Origin: Madurella fahalii
Lineage: Eukaryota > Ascomycota > Sordariomycetes > Sordariales
Length of the DNA: 64,000 nucleotides
Reading direction: 5' to 3'
Assembly (NCBI GenBank): GCA_029876055.1
Contig: CM056876.1
Span: forward strand, 248,001 to 312,000
Shown one piece after another: positions 45,477-57,757 of the stretch (positions within the stretch are counted from its first letter, which is position 1; every line of letters begins with the position of its first letter). The translations under genes were made by a program, and so were the position numbers. The notes under the pieces were generated by a model that ran no database searches, was not told where the DNA came from, and saw only the letters and a program-made list of their open reading frames with translations.

Positions 45477-48461
45477 CGTCGCCAATTCCGACCTCGGCAA
45501 GCTTCGGGTCCGGGTCGCGTCCCGGGCGTCGAAATCCGGTATTTGTCGGGTGCTCGGATCACCGCCGGTATTTCATGAGTGCTTGCGGGAGGTGTAGTCG
45601 AAGAGGCGCGCACAAGAGTTTGTCTTAAGGGCCATGCATCCGAACAGGCGGTGGAGATTTCGGGCTTCGCACCAGCCGAACCGTGTCCGGGGTCCAACGG
45701 CACGTTTGTTCAGGTGATTGAGCGAAGGGTTCCCACTTGCGACCCAGCTGTATGGTCATTTCCCCGTGCAAGGAACCGCCCGGCAGCGCGCAGACACGAG
45801 AGGCGGGATCTCGCGTCTTATGTTCAGCTGTGTGTAAAGGGAGAGTTCGGGACAGACAGCAAGCACCTTGGTCAACCGTCCAGGCCACACAATGCGCAGA
45901 CCAGGCCAATCCTTGCCGGCAATCAGCGCGATCCCTGGAGGTTTAAAAAGGCCCCACCCACCTATGCTGCTCACGACCGAGCAATTTGACAAACAACGGT
46001 CCACGGTAGCCCGAGGAGCAACGACTCCGTCAGCAGGTCGTTGACAGGAATTCTGACTGGACTCGGCTTATAAAAAAAGGGACAAAAAGAAAAAAAAAAA
46101 GAAAGAAAGAAAGAGAGAAATCGGAAAATAAGAAAAGAAAGAGAGCTGCATCAACAGCGGGAGCAGGTAGTGCAACATCTGGGCATCTGGGGGGAGGGGG
46201 ATCAGAAACGAACCCTTGATGGTGGGTCCACTCGAGTAAATCACTGGGTGGTGCCCTGCAGTCCTGCGCTGCTACGACAGCACACGGGCCATCGACTCGG
46301 AGCGTGGGTGAGATGCGTCTCGGAAGGCGGTCGGTCACCTCATGCTGGGTTGACGACGCACCCCTGTCGATTTCCTGCATAGGTTGCGGGCCCTGGAGCC
46401 TCTGTCCTGCAGGCCATCGGGAATGGCCAGGTATGGCGGAGGATCCCTGGCCTCTGGGCGTCCCTTCTGCCCTCTCAAAGATCCTACTCGGCTTGCTGAA
46501 GTTTGCTTTTTCTCCTTCGGAGTCTGGTATGTTGAGCATCAAGATGATTAAGACTGGCGGTCCCCTCTGCGGACCGCCATTTCTGACGTGCAGGAGCGGC
46601 GGCCATCCCTGTCTCGCTCCAGAGTGCTGCCAAGTTAGTGTTGTATTCTGTGGAGACGGGCGAGCTCGGCCTCATGATCGCCCGCAATCTCTGGGCCCAG
46701 TCCAAGTCCCGTCAGTCGGCGAGCGATCAGTCGGCGCACGGAAGGGGAGGGGATGTGAAAACGGAAAGAAACACAATCCCCCAGATTTCCCAACAATCAG
46801 GCGGACAGGCTCAAGGATCGGCGACCTTGTTTATCAGCGCAAAATTACGCTACAGGTTTGCTGGGGAATCGAGTCATGGGTGTCGGTCGGGACTCCGTGA
46901 CCTCAAACGGAGAGACCCACAGCTTAGCCTGTGTTGCATTTCGACGTCTGGGTTCTTCCCATGAATTGTTCCGACGTCTCGACCCTACACAGTAATGTTC
47001 GCAGTTCACTTATCACCTACGACGTAGACGGTAACGTGTGCAAGTGTGGCAGCCCAATCATGCCTTCATGCTCGTAACACCAGTATCCAGCTTCAGTGGG
47101 TCTCACAAACAACGGTGGTCATGCCGATTCGCGCTGCCATGTCTCTCGATCTCGCGCAAGCCTCCTGGCGCTTCGGATCAAGCCGCTACCAGTCGTCAGT
47201 CATCAGTGAGCATGGCGCGCTAAAAAGTAAAATTACCGAATGATCTACGTGTACGATCGGGTTGAAATGTTACGACAAGCAGCCATCGCGCGCGCCTGAA
47301 ATGGCTCCACCGCGATGTCGTTTCTCAATCTCACGACATCGGCGATCCAAGAAAGGCCAGACTTGGCGCCGCGTCCCGTGCCACACGTCTTCCCTTGTCC
47401 CGTCAGGGCCTGCCAGCTTGCGGCACGGCTATCGGACAGGTCAGCCCCTTGCTGACCTACAGCAGTGACATGGTCGACTTTGCTTGTTCGGCCAACCCCT
47501 GGACGGGCCGAGCAGAGTCGGACCGTGGTGCACTGTTCCAAATAGCTCCCAATAGCCTGGAAACCCCCAACGTTGGAATTCCTCGGTGCTGTGGTGCCTT
47601 CGCTTGTGGTTGCGACTCGGCTGTACTCTTTCGGCCGCGGAGGCATCCATCACGGCCGACCGTCTTACAGCGTGTTGAGTGCGTCTGGTGCTACGCCGTT
47701 TCATGGACACCGCCTGGTTCATGCGGTCGAAGGGCCCTCGGGGTGTTGTGGTGTCGTGCTTTCCACGAGACACTCCATTAGTCGATCTTTCGGTCCCGAA
47801 CTCGCGGGAGGCGTGCCTTGACAAAGCTCTTATTCAACCAGGACACTCGGGATCTTCTACCAAGCGGAACCTTCATCCCGAAAGGGGTTTCATTGTTCGA
47901 TGGACTCTCTCGGACAGCCACTGGACGTAAATCGCAGCATCTGCCGCCTTGGGACGCGGGATCAGACCCCCGCAGAATGCGGGGAAGCTCGCAACCACAC
48001 TTACCCTCCATCGACGTTTGCTCTCGTTGCATTGAACATGCACACTGACGACAGGCTGCGGTTTGAGCCCTTTATCACGCTCTCAGTATACCATGATCCG
48101 GAGGTGGAGGGGTCCGTGTCACAGCTTGGGCGGTAGGTGGGGTGCCATGGGTACCATAAACAATAACAGCGTGAATATCTCTGTCGACCCTATGTACTTT
48201 GGGGAATGGTGTCTGCTTTGCCCGTCTATCCAGAAAGGCCAGGTCTGCTTACGCAGCTGCTTCCAACGCGATGACCCCGCAACCCCGAACACCGGGGGTT
48301 GCTATGCTCCTCTACCGCCGTGTATATGCGTGCCACCTCCTGCTATTAGCATGCCGTTTAGCACACCACGGCCATCTCCATCTCGGACCGCGGCGCCGGG
48401 AAAGACCTTGCCGGACGCAAGCGACCGCCGAGCATCGTAATCCGTCATCAGAGTGGTATCA
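45477..48461. other. Gene-free stretch of about 3 kb
   Basis: All frames are short, overlap in contradiction and lack motifs. A purine-rich A/AG tract lies at about 46070-46145. No promoter, RNA or repeat family could be recognised. Confidence 0.5.
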
Positions 48462-50112
48462 TTAATCATCGGCTTTCCTCCCTCTTGCCGACGGAGCCCG
48501 TCCATGGAAGAGCAACGGAGAAGCGGGCCTCGACGAGGAGAGACCCGCCCCGCGCGCCGAATCCAGCGGGTTGACGCTCAACTTGTCCTGGTCAACATAC
48601 CGCGGGGTGCCTTCGATCGTGGTCTTCTCATAGCTCACGATGTTGATGGGCGGAGGACGGGCCCGTTTCCGCTCCGGTAGGCTGTAGAGGTACGTCGAGC
48701 CGATAACAAGGGCAGTGCCCAGGACAAACTGCAACTAAAAGTAAGTAGGGGCGCTCGAGACAATCGGGTAACGGGAAACGCACCGATGCCGTGACCTCAA
48801 AGTTGAAGAAGAAGACGCTAAACACAAAGCTTATGACGATGCTGATGCCAGTCGCGAAGTTCTTGGCGATGTTGTCGGCATAATTGATGCAAAGCGAGGT
48901 CAGTACCCCGCCAACCGCCTGGAATACGATGGCCGTCCAGACGATGCTGTTGTACCCGTCAAAGAAGCCATGCTTGGCAATTTCCTTTCCGTCAGTGACG
49001 ACAACGCCGATGATGAAGGCTGGAAACAGCGAGTAAAACGAGAGCTGGATGTTCCTCGTCCACACAGAGGCAGGGGAAGTCGAGTCTTTGAGCAGTTTCT
49101 CAAAGTACACCCCCGTCAGCCCGGAGACGACCGCCGCGACCAGGACAGCTGTCAGTCCGATGGTGTAGTTCATCTTCGGTCCCATATCTTGATCCTCCAT
49201 GATGCCCTCATATGTGGCAGACCGCTTGGTGAGCTCGCCAAGCAGCCCGCTGACAGCCCTCTTCGTTAGCTCCCTGGCTACCTCTGCTACGCCACCTGCG
49301 ACTTGTCCTAGCTCGTGGACGGACCGCGGGAAGAAGTGATCGGAGAAATCATGGATATCCAACGTAAGGTCTCTGGCGTTGGCTGAGGGGAGAGACACGA
49401 TCGAGACGCCGATGGTGAGGGCAACGAGAGACATCCAGCGCCTTATTCCGAGCGAGCGGCCGAGCAAGGCAACCATGAAGAACGCGGTTGTAATGATCTT
49501 GCGGGGGTACCAGTTAGCCAGAAGCTCGGCAGATCACTCAGGATAGCCCAGGGAGCGGTACCTTTAGCTGGTACAGAACCTGGAAATGCACCGCGTCCAG
49601 ATTGCTCAGCGCCACATACTGAAGCGTGTTCTCCAGCGTGTACAAAACCGCGGGGATCGCCAGCTTCCAGCTATCCCCCGAGAAGACCGAGTTGTAGATT
49701 TGCTCCAAGAGCACCGTCACCGGCGTTTGAGGCGCCAGGCTTCTCGACGACTCGTAAATGGCAAACGTTAGGGATATAGCGAGCTTGATGATCTCGTTTA
49801 GCAAGACGGCGGTCGAGGCGAAGTAGCGATGATCGCCCGGCGGGGTCATGATTCGCGAATAGTGCATAATCTGCGATTCCGCGCCTGTCAGTGACGGAGG
49901 CCCAGCGAGGTCTAGGTCTGGGTCCGGGCCAGAGGGGTGCGCACTAGGATGAGGGCCGAGTTTTGGAACGTCAACTGCGCCGGGTCATGTCAGCAACTGC
50001 GACGGGCTCTTCCTCGCAGACAATGGTAGCCGCGTACCGTGATCAACGACGCCTGCTTCATGGGCATGCCGAGCATGGTTGGCCCCACGGCCATCTTTGG
50101 GCTAAGCGCCAT
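48462..50112 (-). CDS. Golgi nucleotide-sugar transporter, UDP-galactose type
   Basis: Five exons (50038..50112, 49945..49974, 49562..49870, 48784..49497, 48462..48734 on the minus strand) close to 466 residues. This includes a 30-nt exon coding LTFQNSALIL. Introns are 49-74 nt; one donor is GTGCGC and one acceptor is CGCAAG. The protein begins MALSPKMAVGPTML and then reads PMKQASLIT...IMHYSR, the usual start of the first helix in UDP-galactose/UDP-GlcNAc transporters. About ten helices follow, with the family segments YTLENTLQYVALSNLDAVHFQVLYQLK and GFFDGYNSIVW near the middle and end. It would import UDP-sugar into the Golgi lumen in exchange for UMP. A loop of about 60 residues after helix 5 is longer than in the core family. 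The sugar is inferred from similarity only. Confidence 0.9.
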
Positions 50113-51693
50113 CTTTGTGCTCTCTACGTAGGGCTGCTGATGGCCAAGTCACTCGAGTTTGGTGTCGTCGGCGCCAAACGTGGAATTGGCACCGGAGGGT
50201 ACACGTTGGGTCAAAAGAGGGTAAAGGTACCCCAGAGGGCGGAAAGTTGTGGTTCGGCGAAAAGCGTGCTCGCGACGTCACTCGATAAAAACTGGCTGCC
50301 GGCGCAATATGCACGGTCGCGTTTCGGCACCCGGCTCCTGCAGGTTGTAGGGAGACGACAACCACGATGCAACACTAACCGAGAGCTTGCAGATTGAATT
50401 GGACCCTGAACTCTTATCCTCTTCTGCCGGTCCCAGGCAACTTTGGATTTGAGAATGTTGGCCAGTTTGAGGACCGCCCTTGTTGTCACACGGTATGAGG
50501 CGTGGTTGTCCACGGCACGCGGCGCTGTCGCCCCTCATTTGATCGCCAAGAGCCGTCTTTGTGACCCGAGGAGCCAGCTTCGCCTCCCGCTGTACACGTC
50601 GGAGGACAGATAATGCGGAGCTAGTAAGCTAGCGCTAGGAAACTCTGATGTTGCACAGTCGCATAAAAATGTCGGGGAAAAAAAAAAAAAAGGTCAGTTT
50701 GTCTCGAAGAAAAGAACGGTCCGATGCCCATGGACGTCATCAGCCTCCGCGACCGACCCAACGGGAGTGGAGACGCGCCGGACTGGGGAAGTGCAGGTGG
50801 TGTTGGACTACACAAGGAAGCTCTTGCGCACTGGCCGCAAATCGGCCGGGGCTCAAATCGTGCCTAACAACATGTTTGGCATTCCAGTAAAACGTACGGA
50901 GATTCATGGATAAGTTTCGGTCGCAATTCGGTTTGTTTTCTCTGGTCAACGCTACCTCCGAAAGATGATAGCGATTGAGTCTTGCCGACTTCTTTCGCCC
51001 ATTATTGTTTGTTTCAACCATTTTTTATTTTTTTTTCAGGGTGGGAAGGGGGGAAAGGGAAAAAAAAAAAAAAAAAATTACGCTCACTCCGTCTTCTGTG
51101 GTATTGTACTTACTTTATTGACATGGTCACGACATGGTGCCGGGGGCAATCACGAAACCGTTCAATCGCCTTTTCCCCACGTAAGCCGACATGCTTGCCA
51201 AAACACTATTGAGGCATTATACTAGGTATATATATGCAAGGCGTTCGTTAGCAGACCAAACCTGCGCGCCAACGAATGCCAGCATGCCGTTCGTAAAGAG
51301 CCTAGTGTAGACATGCGTAGAAAAAGACAATCGATAAGCGTCTCGACGGACACTCGGACTCCCCAACGTAAAATTGGATCTCGATAATTGGTCTGGCGCC
51401 GCTCCGTGAGGCTGATATGCAAGCATCATGCTGCGGCTGAGCAAGAATTGCTCCCCCTGCCTGTCGCTTGTCCGACCCAGGGATACCCGCAAAGTCCGAG
51501 GGACAAACAAAGACCTCCCCGCTCCCATGCCGCTTTCCTTCCCTTCCCGATCACTTAGACTCCCAGAGACTTGAAGTGCATTGCGATCAAGTTCAAACCC
51601 CTTCCTTACCAACCGACAACCATTTCGTCCGTGGTAGTCACCACAGGTAGCCCGCCTCTCCCTTGTTATCATCCAACATCAACATCGGGCGGG
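50113..51693. other. Divergent intergenic region with A-tracts
   Basis: No gene is supported. A-tracts lie at about 50679-50692 and 51061-51077. The last 150 bases before the next gene are C/T-rich, like a fungal core promoter. Confidence 0.55.
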
Positions 51694-53721
51694 ATGCCTT
51701 TCGACTTCAATGCCTACGACGCGAAATGCGCTGCCATGGACCCCGAAGAGCTGCAACGGGAGTGGGAGCATTACACACGCCTCATATCAGGTGCTTCCAC
51801 CTCGACAGCCGTCTCGGGACTGGCCATCCCTTTCACCCTGGGTGTTTCTCTCATTGGCGTTGGTATGGCTGCACCCGGCATTCATAACGCGCGTAAGAAG
51901 CGCGAGATTATCGAGAAACACCTACAGAGGCACGGCTTAACCCACACCACACGGAAGCGCGACGTCCTCTCGAGCATGGCCATTAGCGGCACCATCGGTG
52001 TTGTCACCCTAGGAGTGGGCACCGCCGGCGCCGATGCTGTGGCGATTGCTGGAGCAGAGCACGGCATCTCTGCCATTGTGGAGAATGAGATGGCCATTAA
52101 GGTAGTCACCCACGCCGCCCTGGACGGTGCAGGGATGGCGGTGGAGCATGCCTATGCGAACCACAAGAAGCAGGTAGATGCTGAAAAGGCGTTCAAAGCC
52201 AAGGGTGTGTTCCAGCCCGTCGGTGCTGAAAAGATGCGGGAGGCTGGCAGTCCGATTCAACTACCAGATAGCTCCCAGCGCTCCGGTTCTGGAAGCAGCG
52301 GCTCCGTGGTTCAGGTTACCTCACCCAATGCTGTGGCATATGAGGAAATTCCTCCACCTCCACCGTATTGTGATATGAAGGGGCCCGTCACGTACGAGCA
52401 GCCGGAGCAGGATCAGCGGGGGTGGAACATGGTCCACACCAGCGCAGCGCAGCACCAGGCGCAGAACGATGGTATTGCTCATACCTTCTCCCACTACCCA
52501 CCACCGCCCCCTTATCCGCCCTCAACACCTACCCCACAATCTCAAACGCCTCAGAACCAGCAACATACACGTCAACCTCGCCAACAGGAGCAGCACACGC
52601 CTCCTGAACTTCGGGTTTCCCAGGCACCCGTTTCGGAGGCCCTTCCAAAGCCCGTGCATGGGACACACGGCGCATACGATATGCGAGACTTGACGAGTTC
52701 GCTTCCGGTGTCGATAACCACCTCAGCTAGACCTAGACCTGTCGAGTACGGTGCACAATCTCCGCCTACGCCTCAGCAGCCTCCGCCGCAGCAATTCGTG
52801 TATCAGCCAGGACAACAACAAGCTTTCCAGGCCCAGCAACAAGACCTTCAGTTTCGTTCAGTGGCGAATCCTAACTTGGCGGAACCGCAACACACAAGTC
52901 GCCCGTCGTACTCGGTGGAGATGTCACTACGCGCGGCAGTCCAACCGCAGCTGTGGTTTCCTCCCCCGCCTTCAACTTATTCGGCCGAGACCCAACCATC
53001 GCTTGGAACAGAACCGCAACCGACGCCAACACCGGATTTGTCACCATCGTTTTTTCCGCTTCATTCAACGTACCAGCCATCCCGTCACACTCAGTCCCAG
53101 TCGTACCCAGCGTCAACGCCATCACATCATTTTCCTCCTCACCCACAACCATCAGCGCCCCGATCTTCCTACGAGCCCGTACTGCCACCATCTCAATATC
53201 TTGGTCCCTCTGATGCTCAGCTACCAGCGTATGTGCCTCCTCCTCCTCCTCCTCCTTCACTTGCAAGCGACACATCTCGGTACCCGATGCAACAATATTC
53301 ACATACCTCCGGTTACTCTCCGGCCTCTTACCCATCACGACCACAAACACAACCACAACCACAAGGACAAACCTATCAACCAGCAGTGCAACACTGCCAA
53401 GAGGGGTATCCCATGTACCATCAGCAGCAAACGCAGCAGGTAACTGCTCCTGCAACCCACTGCTTTCCACCTACACCTCCATTCTCTCCGCCCACGGCAA
53501 CAACAGCAACAACAACAGGGCCCGCCAAGGAATCCTACTTTCCTCCGGCCACCGGTTCACAACCCTGGAGTAGTCAAGGTTCGCAGCCCTGGAGTAGCCA
53601 AGGCTCGCAGTTCTGGGGTAGTCAAGGTTCGCAGCCATGGAGTAGCCAAACGGCGGCGTCGTTGTGGCAGGAGTCGGTGCACACGACAGCGACGACACCA
53701 GCTTCCCAGTACACGCCGTAG
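51694..53721 (+). CDS. Orphan protein: hydrophobic N-terminal domain plus Pro/Gln-rich tail
   Basis: One exon codes 675 residues from the ATG at 51694; the frame runs further upstream without an ATG, so an unseen 5' exon is possible. Residues 1-190 are structured: MPFDFNAYDAKCAAMD, then a hydrophobic segment at about 36-62 (AIPFTLGVSLIGVGMA), a basic helix ARKKREIIEKHL, and a second Gly/Ala-rich hydrophobic segment at about 90-130. A charged helix with HAYANHKKQVDAEKAF follows. From about 215 on the protein is disordered and rich in Pro, Gln, Tyr and Ser, with PPPPY groups and a four-fold eight-residue repeat near the end. Such a tail is typical of aggregation-prone or adaptor proteins. I do not recognise the N-terminal domain; it could insert in or lie on a membrane. 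Confidence 0.78.
   Translation: MPFDFNAYDAKCAAMDPEELQREWEHYTRLISGASTSTAVSGLAIPFTLGVSLIGVGMAAPGIHNARKKREIIEKHLQRHGLTHTTRKRDVLSSMAISGTIGVVTLGVGTAGADAVAIAGAEHGISAIVENEMAIKVVTHAALDGAGMAVEHAYANHKKQVDAEKAFKAKGVFQPVGAEKMREAGSPIQLPDSSQRSGSGSSGSVVQVTSPNAVAYEEIPPPPPYCDMKGPVTYEQPEQDQRGWNMVHTSAAQHQAQNDGIAHTFSHYPPPPPYPPSTPTPQSQTPQNQQHTRQPRQQEQHTPPELRVSQAPVSEALPKPVHGTHGAYDMRDLTSSLPVSITTSARPRPVEYGAQSPPTPQQPPPQQFVYQPGQQQAFQAQQQDLQFRSVANPNLAEPQHTSRPSYSVEMSLRAAVQPQLWFPPPPSTYSAETQPSLGTEPQPTPTPDLSPSFFPLHSTYQPSRHTQSQSYPASTPSHHFPPHPQPSAPRSSYEPVLPPSQYLGPSDAQLPAYVPPPPPPPSLASDTSRYPMQQYSHTSGYSPASYPSRPQTQPQPQGQTYQPAVQHCQEGYPMYHQQQTQQVTAPATHCFPPTPPFSPPTATTATTTGPAKESYFPPATGSQPWSSQGSQPWSSQGSQFWGSQGSQPWSSQTAASLWQESVHTTATTPASQYTP
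53557..53649 (+). repeat. Four tandem 24-bp units at the end of the orphan gene
   Basis: Units begin at 53557, 53581, 53605 and 53629 and encode variants of SQPWSSQG. They differ by a few bases, so the expansion is not brand new. Confidence 0.88.
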
Positions 53722-54490
53722 CATGTCGCGTGAATAAGCGGCGTACAGTACGTACGTCCATCGACGCCAGTCGTGTCGATGTTGGCGCTAAAGTCGGACG
53801 GCGGTTGGACGAGGACAGAGTCTGAGGCGTTGTGCGAGGCGTACCTAGTTAGTAAAGCAGGCTACGTCGTCAAGTGCCTGGCCAGACCAATCCCTACCGT
53901 AATTTTACGTTGCATTAGTACGCGCCGTGGCATACTCTTAGGCCGGGGCCAGGCCCGCACAATTGGCCATAGCGGGCTCCGCCCACCCCGTCCCGTGCCG
54001 ATCGTGACTCGAGCCGTAGGTAGTCTCGCGCGCGGATATTTGGCATGTTTTGTGCGTTGGACATGCCGGATGGATGATGACCAAGTAGAGCGTCACGTAT
54101 CTGTACAGCCCACTGAGCGAGAAACCGATGGGCAATATCCATAACCCATCCAATTATACTGCCTACCTTACCAACCTGATTTTCATATTTCCTGATCAGC
54201 CATCAACCATCCACTTCAGCCTCAGCTCCTCAATCGAAAAGCCCTTCAACTGCTCCAGGGCACAGACATGGCAAAGCCGGTCACGCTGGAATAAGTTATA
54301 GTACACGTATTGCTCGTGATGTAGTTTCGCCCCTTTCAGGGAAGGAACGGCCTCCATTCCGACGTATTTTAACGCACCAAGCTTCGCATTTGACTCGGTA
54401 CTGGCGAACGAGAAGTCTGGTTACGTAGTCTGTGTCAGGAACCACCGCCCAGCTCCCTCGGCAACTCATGCTCTGTCGGCTAGCGGGTTT
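53722..54490. other. Intergenic between converging genes
   Basis: Nothing beyond 3' flanks is seen. Confidence 0.55.
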
Positions 54491-57400
54491 TCACGCACCG
54501 GAACGTCCGTTATTGTTGTTGCCAGTGCCGCCGATGCTGTTGTCGGTGGCTTTGCTAGAAGAAAAGATTGACCGGGCTGCCGGCTGAGATGTAAAACTGA
54601 GGCTGCCGCCACTCCTAGCGGTGCCCGTGCCGTTGCTATCCGATGCCTTATTGGCAGTGCCAAACAGCGAGCTCCCCGATGCCGGTCCGGGTCCGGGCGC
54701 GGCGGCATTTGAGGAACTGCCAAAAAGTCCCCCGCCATTCCTAGCTGTGCCCGTGTTGTTGCTATCCTGTATCTTATTGGCAGAGCCAAACAGCGAGGTC
54801 GCCGATGCCGGTCCGGGTCCGGGTCCGGACGCGGTGGCATTGGAGGAACTACCAAAAAGTCCCCCGCCACTCCTAGCGGTGCCCGTGTTGCTATCCTGTG
54901 TCTTATTGACAGAGCCAAACAGCGAGGTCCCCGATGCTGGTCCGGGTCCGGGTCCGGACGCGGCGGCATTGGAGGAACCACCAAAAAGCCCCCCGCCAGT
55001 AGTGACTGTAGCATCGCCGAACAGAGATGTCCCTGGTGCCGACTTGGATGCAGGCGGGGGGCAAAAGAGGGGGGTAGGAGGCTTCACGGAACCGGGAATC
55101 TTATCGGCCAGGTGTGCAAAGAGTCCTGTTCTGGGAGGGTCAGGTGCGGGAGCGGTACTGAACAGAGATGGCATTGGCGAAGTTTGGGCAGGACGGGCCG
55201 GGACGGGAGTAAGTAGTGCTGATGAAACTTGGTTGTTTGTATTTGTCGCCAGGGATGGTGTCGGTGTCGGATCCCCAGCCTGAATGGGAGACCGTGATGG
55301 GGTTACTGCCCCTGTGTTGTTCAGCTATTGTGTGTCTTTGGGAGACGTGCTTAGCTTGAGTGATTAGTACTTACTAGTATCTGACGGTGTTTGTCCGGAT
55401 CCAGCACCAGGATGTTGACGCGACCGGGCGGGTAGTAGCCCTGCTCATCACTGTTAGAGTCTGTTAGGTTGCCTGCAGATACTCCATCAACGTACCTGCC
55501 AACTCTCTCGGCTTGTGCCTCTGGCATTTTCGAAGGCCCTCTGTCAAGATCCTGACCTCGTTTTGGAGATCCAGTCTCTGTCTCTGGACTTCTTCAGACT
55601 CGGAAGCCAACTCTTTCATCCTGTCAGCGCTCATTGCGTTGACCTTTCTTGGGGTTAGAATGGTCGGGATATCGCAGACTAGGCAGCTTTCGACTGCGAG
55701 GTTGATAACGTTGTCGAGGAAAGTTCTGAGCGACAGCTGATTCCCTCGGGTCAGAACGGTCTTTAGCTGGTTGTTGCTTGACAGGGTCAACTTACGTCGT
55801 AGTATGTCATCATCATATCAATGACCTTCCTTGTGCCAAACTCGTCGCTTTTGGACTCTTCTGAGTCGATAATGGCCTGCTCAATCCTGTGGCGAGTAAG
55901 GTGTTGACTCAAGTTCACCTTGAACAGCTCAGGATGCTGCTGTTCCAAGCGCTCCGAGAGCTGACCGGCGAGACGGCGAAGTGTTCTCTTGTCCATTCTT
56001 TCTCTGAACTCGTTCTCCAGGGGGAGCCCATAACCATTAGTGTAAGGGACGAGGACCTCTCGAAGCTTGGCTTGGAGCACCTCTTCTTTCTCCTCGAAGA
56101 ATGGGTCCACGCAGCCGCTAAGAACGGCCTCCAAGGTCGTCACGTCCCCCCCAATGACGTGAATGAACGCTTGTTCTACAAATTGCTTGGTGACCTTCAG
56201 GGCCTGCTTGAGATGCATCGACGCAATGTCTTGCCACGGCGCCGCCTGCTCTCTGAAGAGCTGTAGGGCAAGCTCCCCGTTGGCTTCCCCAGGGAATTCC
56301 TTGCCTTGGTTATGGGAGGCCTGCGACTGCAGCTCCGCATTGAGCTCCCATTCGGGTTTCGGTTCGGGATCCGGGACATTGTACTCGATAATAAATTCCT
56401 GCAGATACTCGGGGAAGTCTTCATCCCTCTTATCCTCTTTACCCAAAGCCTCCGTGGCATCAGTTTTGTCCCACTCAATCCTGTAACGTGCGCCTTTGGT
56501 CGTCATGATGGCAGTGAAGGCGCGGTTCAGATTTCGCAGCCTCGCCCGGAGCTTTGTTTCGTTCTGGTTGATGCCTCCGAAGAACTTGTCATTGCTTTAC
56601 CGCCCCTCGACGGCATCGCGTGCTAATCGCTGGAAATCATCGGCGATGCCGAGAAGATACGACTGTAACTCCTCTGGGTTGGATCTTGACTTGCCGAGCC
56701 GGCTCAACTCTTCCTGGCGAGTCCTCAGATTGGTTTCGATGTCATGAATGAGGTCGGGAAGGCTCGCCCTGATGTGGTCAAGAAGCACTTTGCTGAGCCT
56801 CTTGCGCAGGCTCTCAACACCCCTGCTCGTCGGGCTTATGGAGCTCCACGCCCCAGTCTGGAAGAAACGCTCTTCAGCGGCATCTCGCACGTCGGCATCC
56901 GATGCCCTCTCCTCTTCGGACCTATTTCGCAACACGTACCAGCCGAGCACGAGCTTGTGCATAGTCTCGCGGCCCTTGACAAGATCGAGGTATTTCCGCT
57001 CGTTTGCGGATGCGGAGCCAGCCAGATCTGGCTTGGTGATGACTCCGATGGTGCGTTCCTTACGTGGATCATGTTTCTTGACTTCCTGGAGGACCACCTG
57101 GTTCGCCAGCTGGTTGTTCGCTGCCACGACGGCGAGAATAATGCTCTTGGGCTGCCGCATGTAGCTGTTTATCAGCTGGTCGACAGTCTCTTTGCCTTCG
57201 AGGTCCTGATCTGCGGTCGCGCTGTGAAAGATTCCCGGGAGGTCGACAAGAGTGAGAGGATAGACCTCCGGACCGGCAACCTCGACGCGTAGGATGTCCT
57301 TGGAGAACTTCTTGGCGCCGCCCTTACGGATACCCATGAGCTCCTTGGCCTCCATGATGATGTCGGGGAGGGCATCTTTGTCGAAGCTGGATCTCTGGAA

Positions 57401-57757
57401 TGGCTGGCGTTGGGCGGTGTCGTCGGCCGCGGAATGCGCATTGTCGGCAAATTGGATGCTGACGTTAACAACCGTCTCAGTTGATCGCCGGAGAAGAAGC
57501 TCGGTGGCGAACCGAGTGCACAAATCCCCATCGACCGGAAATCGAACTCGCGAGATGGCTTCGAGAACGGAGCTCTTTCCGGACGACTGGTCGCCGACTA
57601 CTATGATCTGCGGTAGATTGACGATATCGCCGACGTTGAGCTCCCTCAGGCTGTCGATGGTGTCCAGCAACGCCTTTGCATCGGAGCTGTTGAGCTGTGC
57701 CAATGGGTCGGCGTCGAGGACGAGTTGTGCGATTGCTCCGGTTAAAGGGGATTCCAT
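54491..57757 (-). CDS. Dynamin-like GTPase (Mx/Vps1-like) with FG-repeat tail; one in-frame TAA
   Basis: Exons 55796..57757, 55496..55736, 55375..55460 and 54491..55324 (minus strand) close to 1,041 codons. From MESPLTG the G domain has G1 GDQSSGKSS, G3 DLPG and G4 TKPD, followed by the stalk and, after exon 2, the GTPase effector helix region (LSLRTFLDNVIN...). There is no PH or classical Pro-rich domain, as in Mx and Vps1. Exons 3 and 4 then add a tail of about 300 residues with seven LFG cores (SLFG/GLFG) in Ser/Gly/Ala spacers, like an FG nucleoporin. A TAA at 56597-56599 interrupts codon 387, with clear stalk sequence in the same frame directly after it (KFFGGINQNE). Every intron is intact, so this is a single lesion, a sequencing error, or an unusual truncated product. 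As written, translation would end after the G domain. Confidence 0.8.
54600..55020 (-). repeat. Tandem repeats of about 43 residues coding the FG tail
   Basis: Three to four diverged units, each holding one SLFG and one GLFG core plus a PGPGPAS spacer, follow head to tail within the last dynamin exon. Confidence 0.85.

Noticed and set aside
46070..46145. Purine-rich tract as a possible poly(A) tail of a retroelement
   Set aside because: It is an A/G mixture with no target-site duplication and no reverse-transcriptase fragments nearby.
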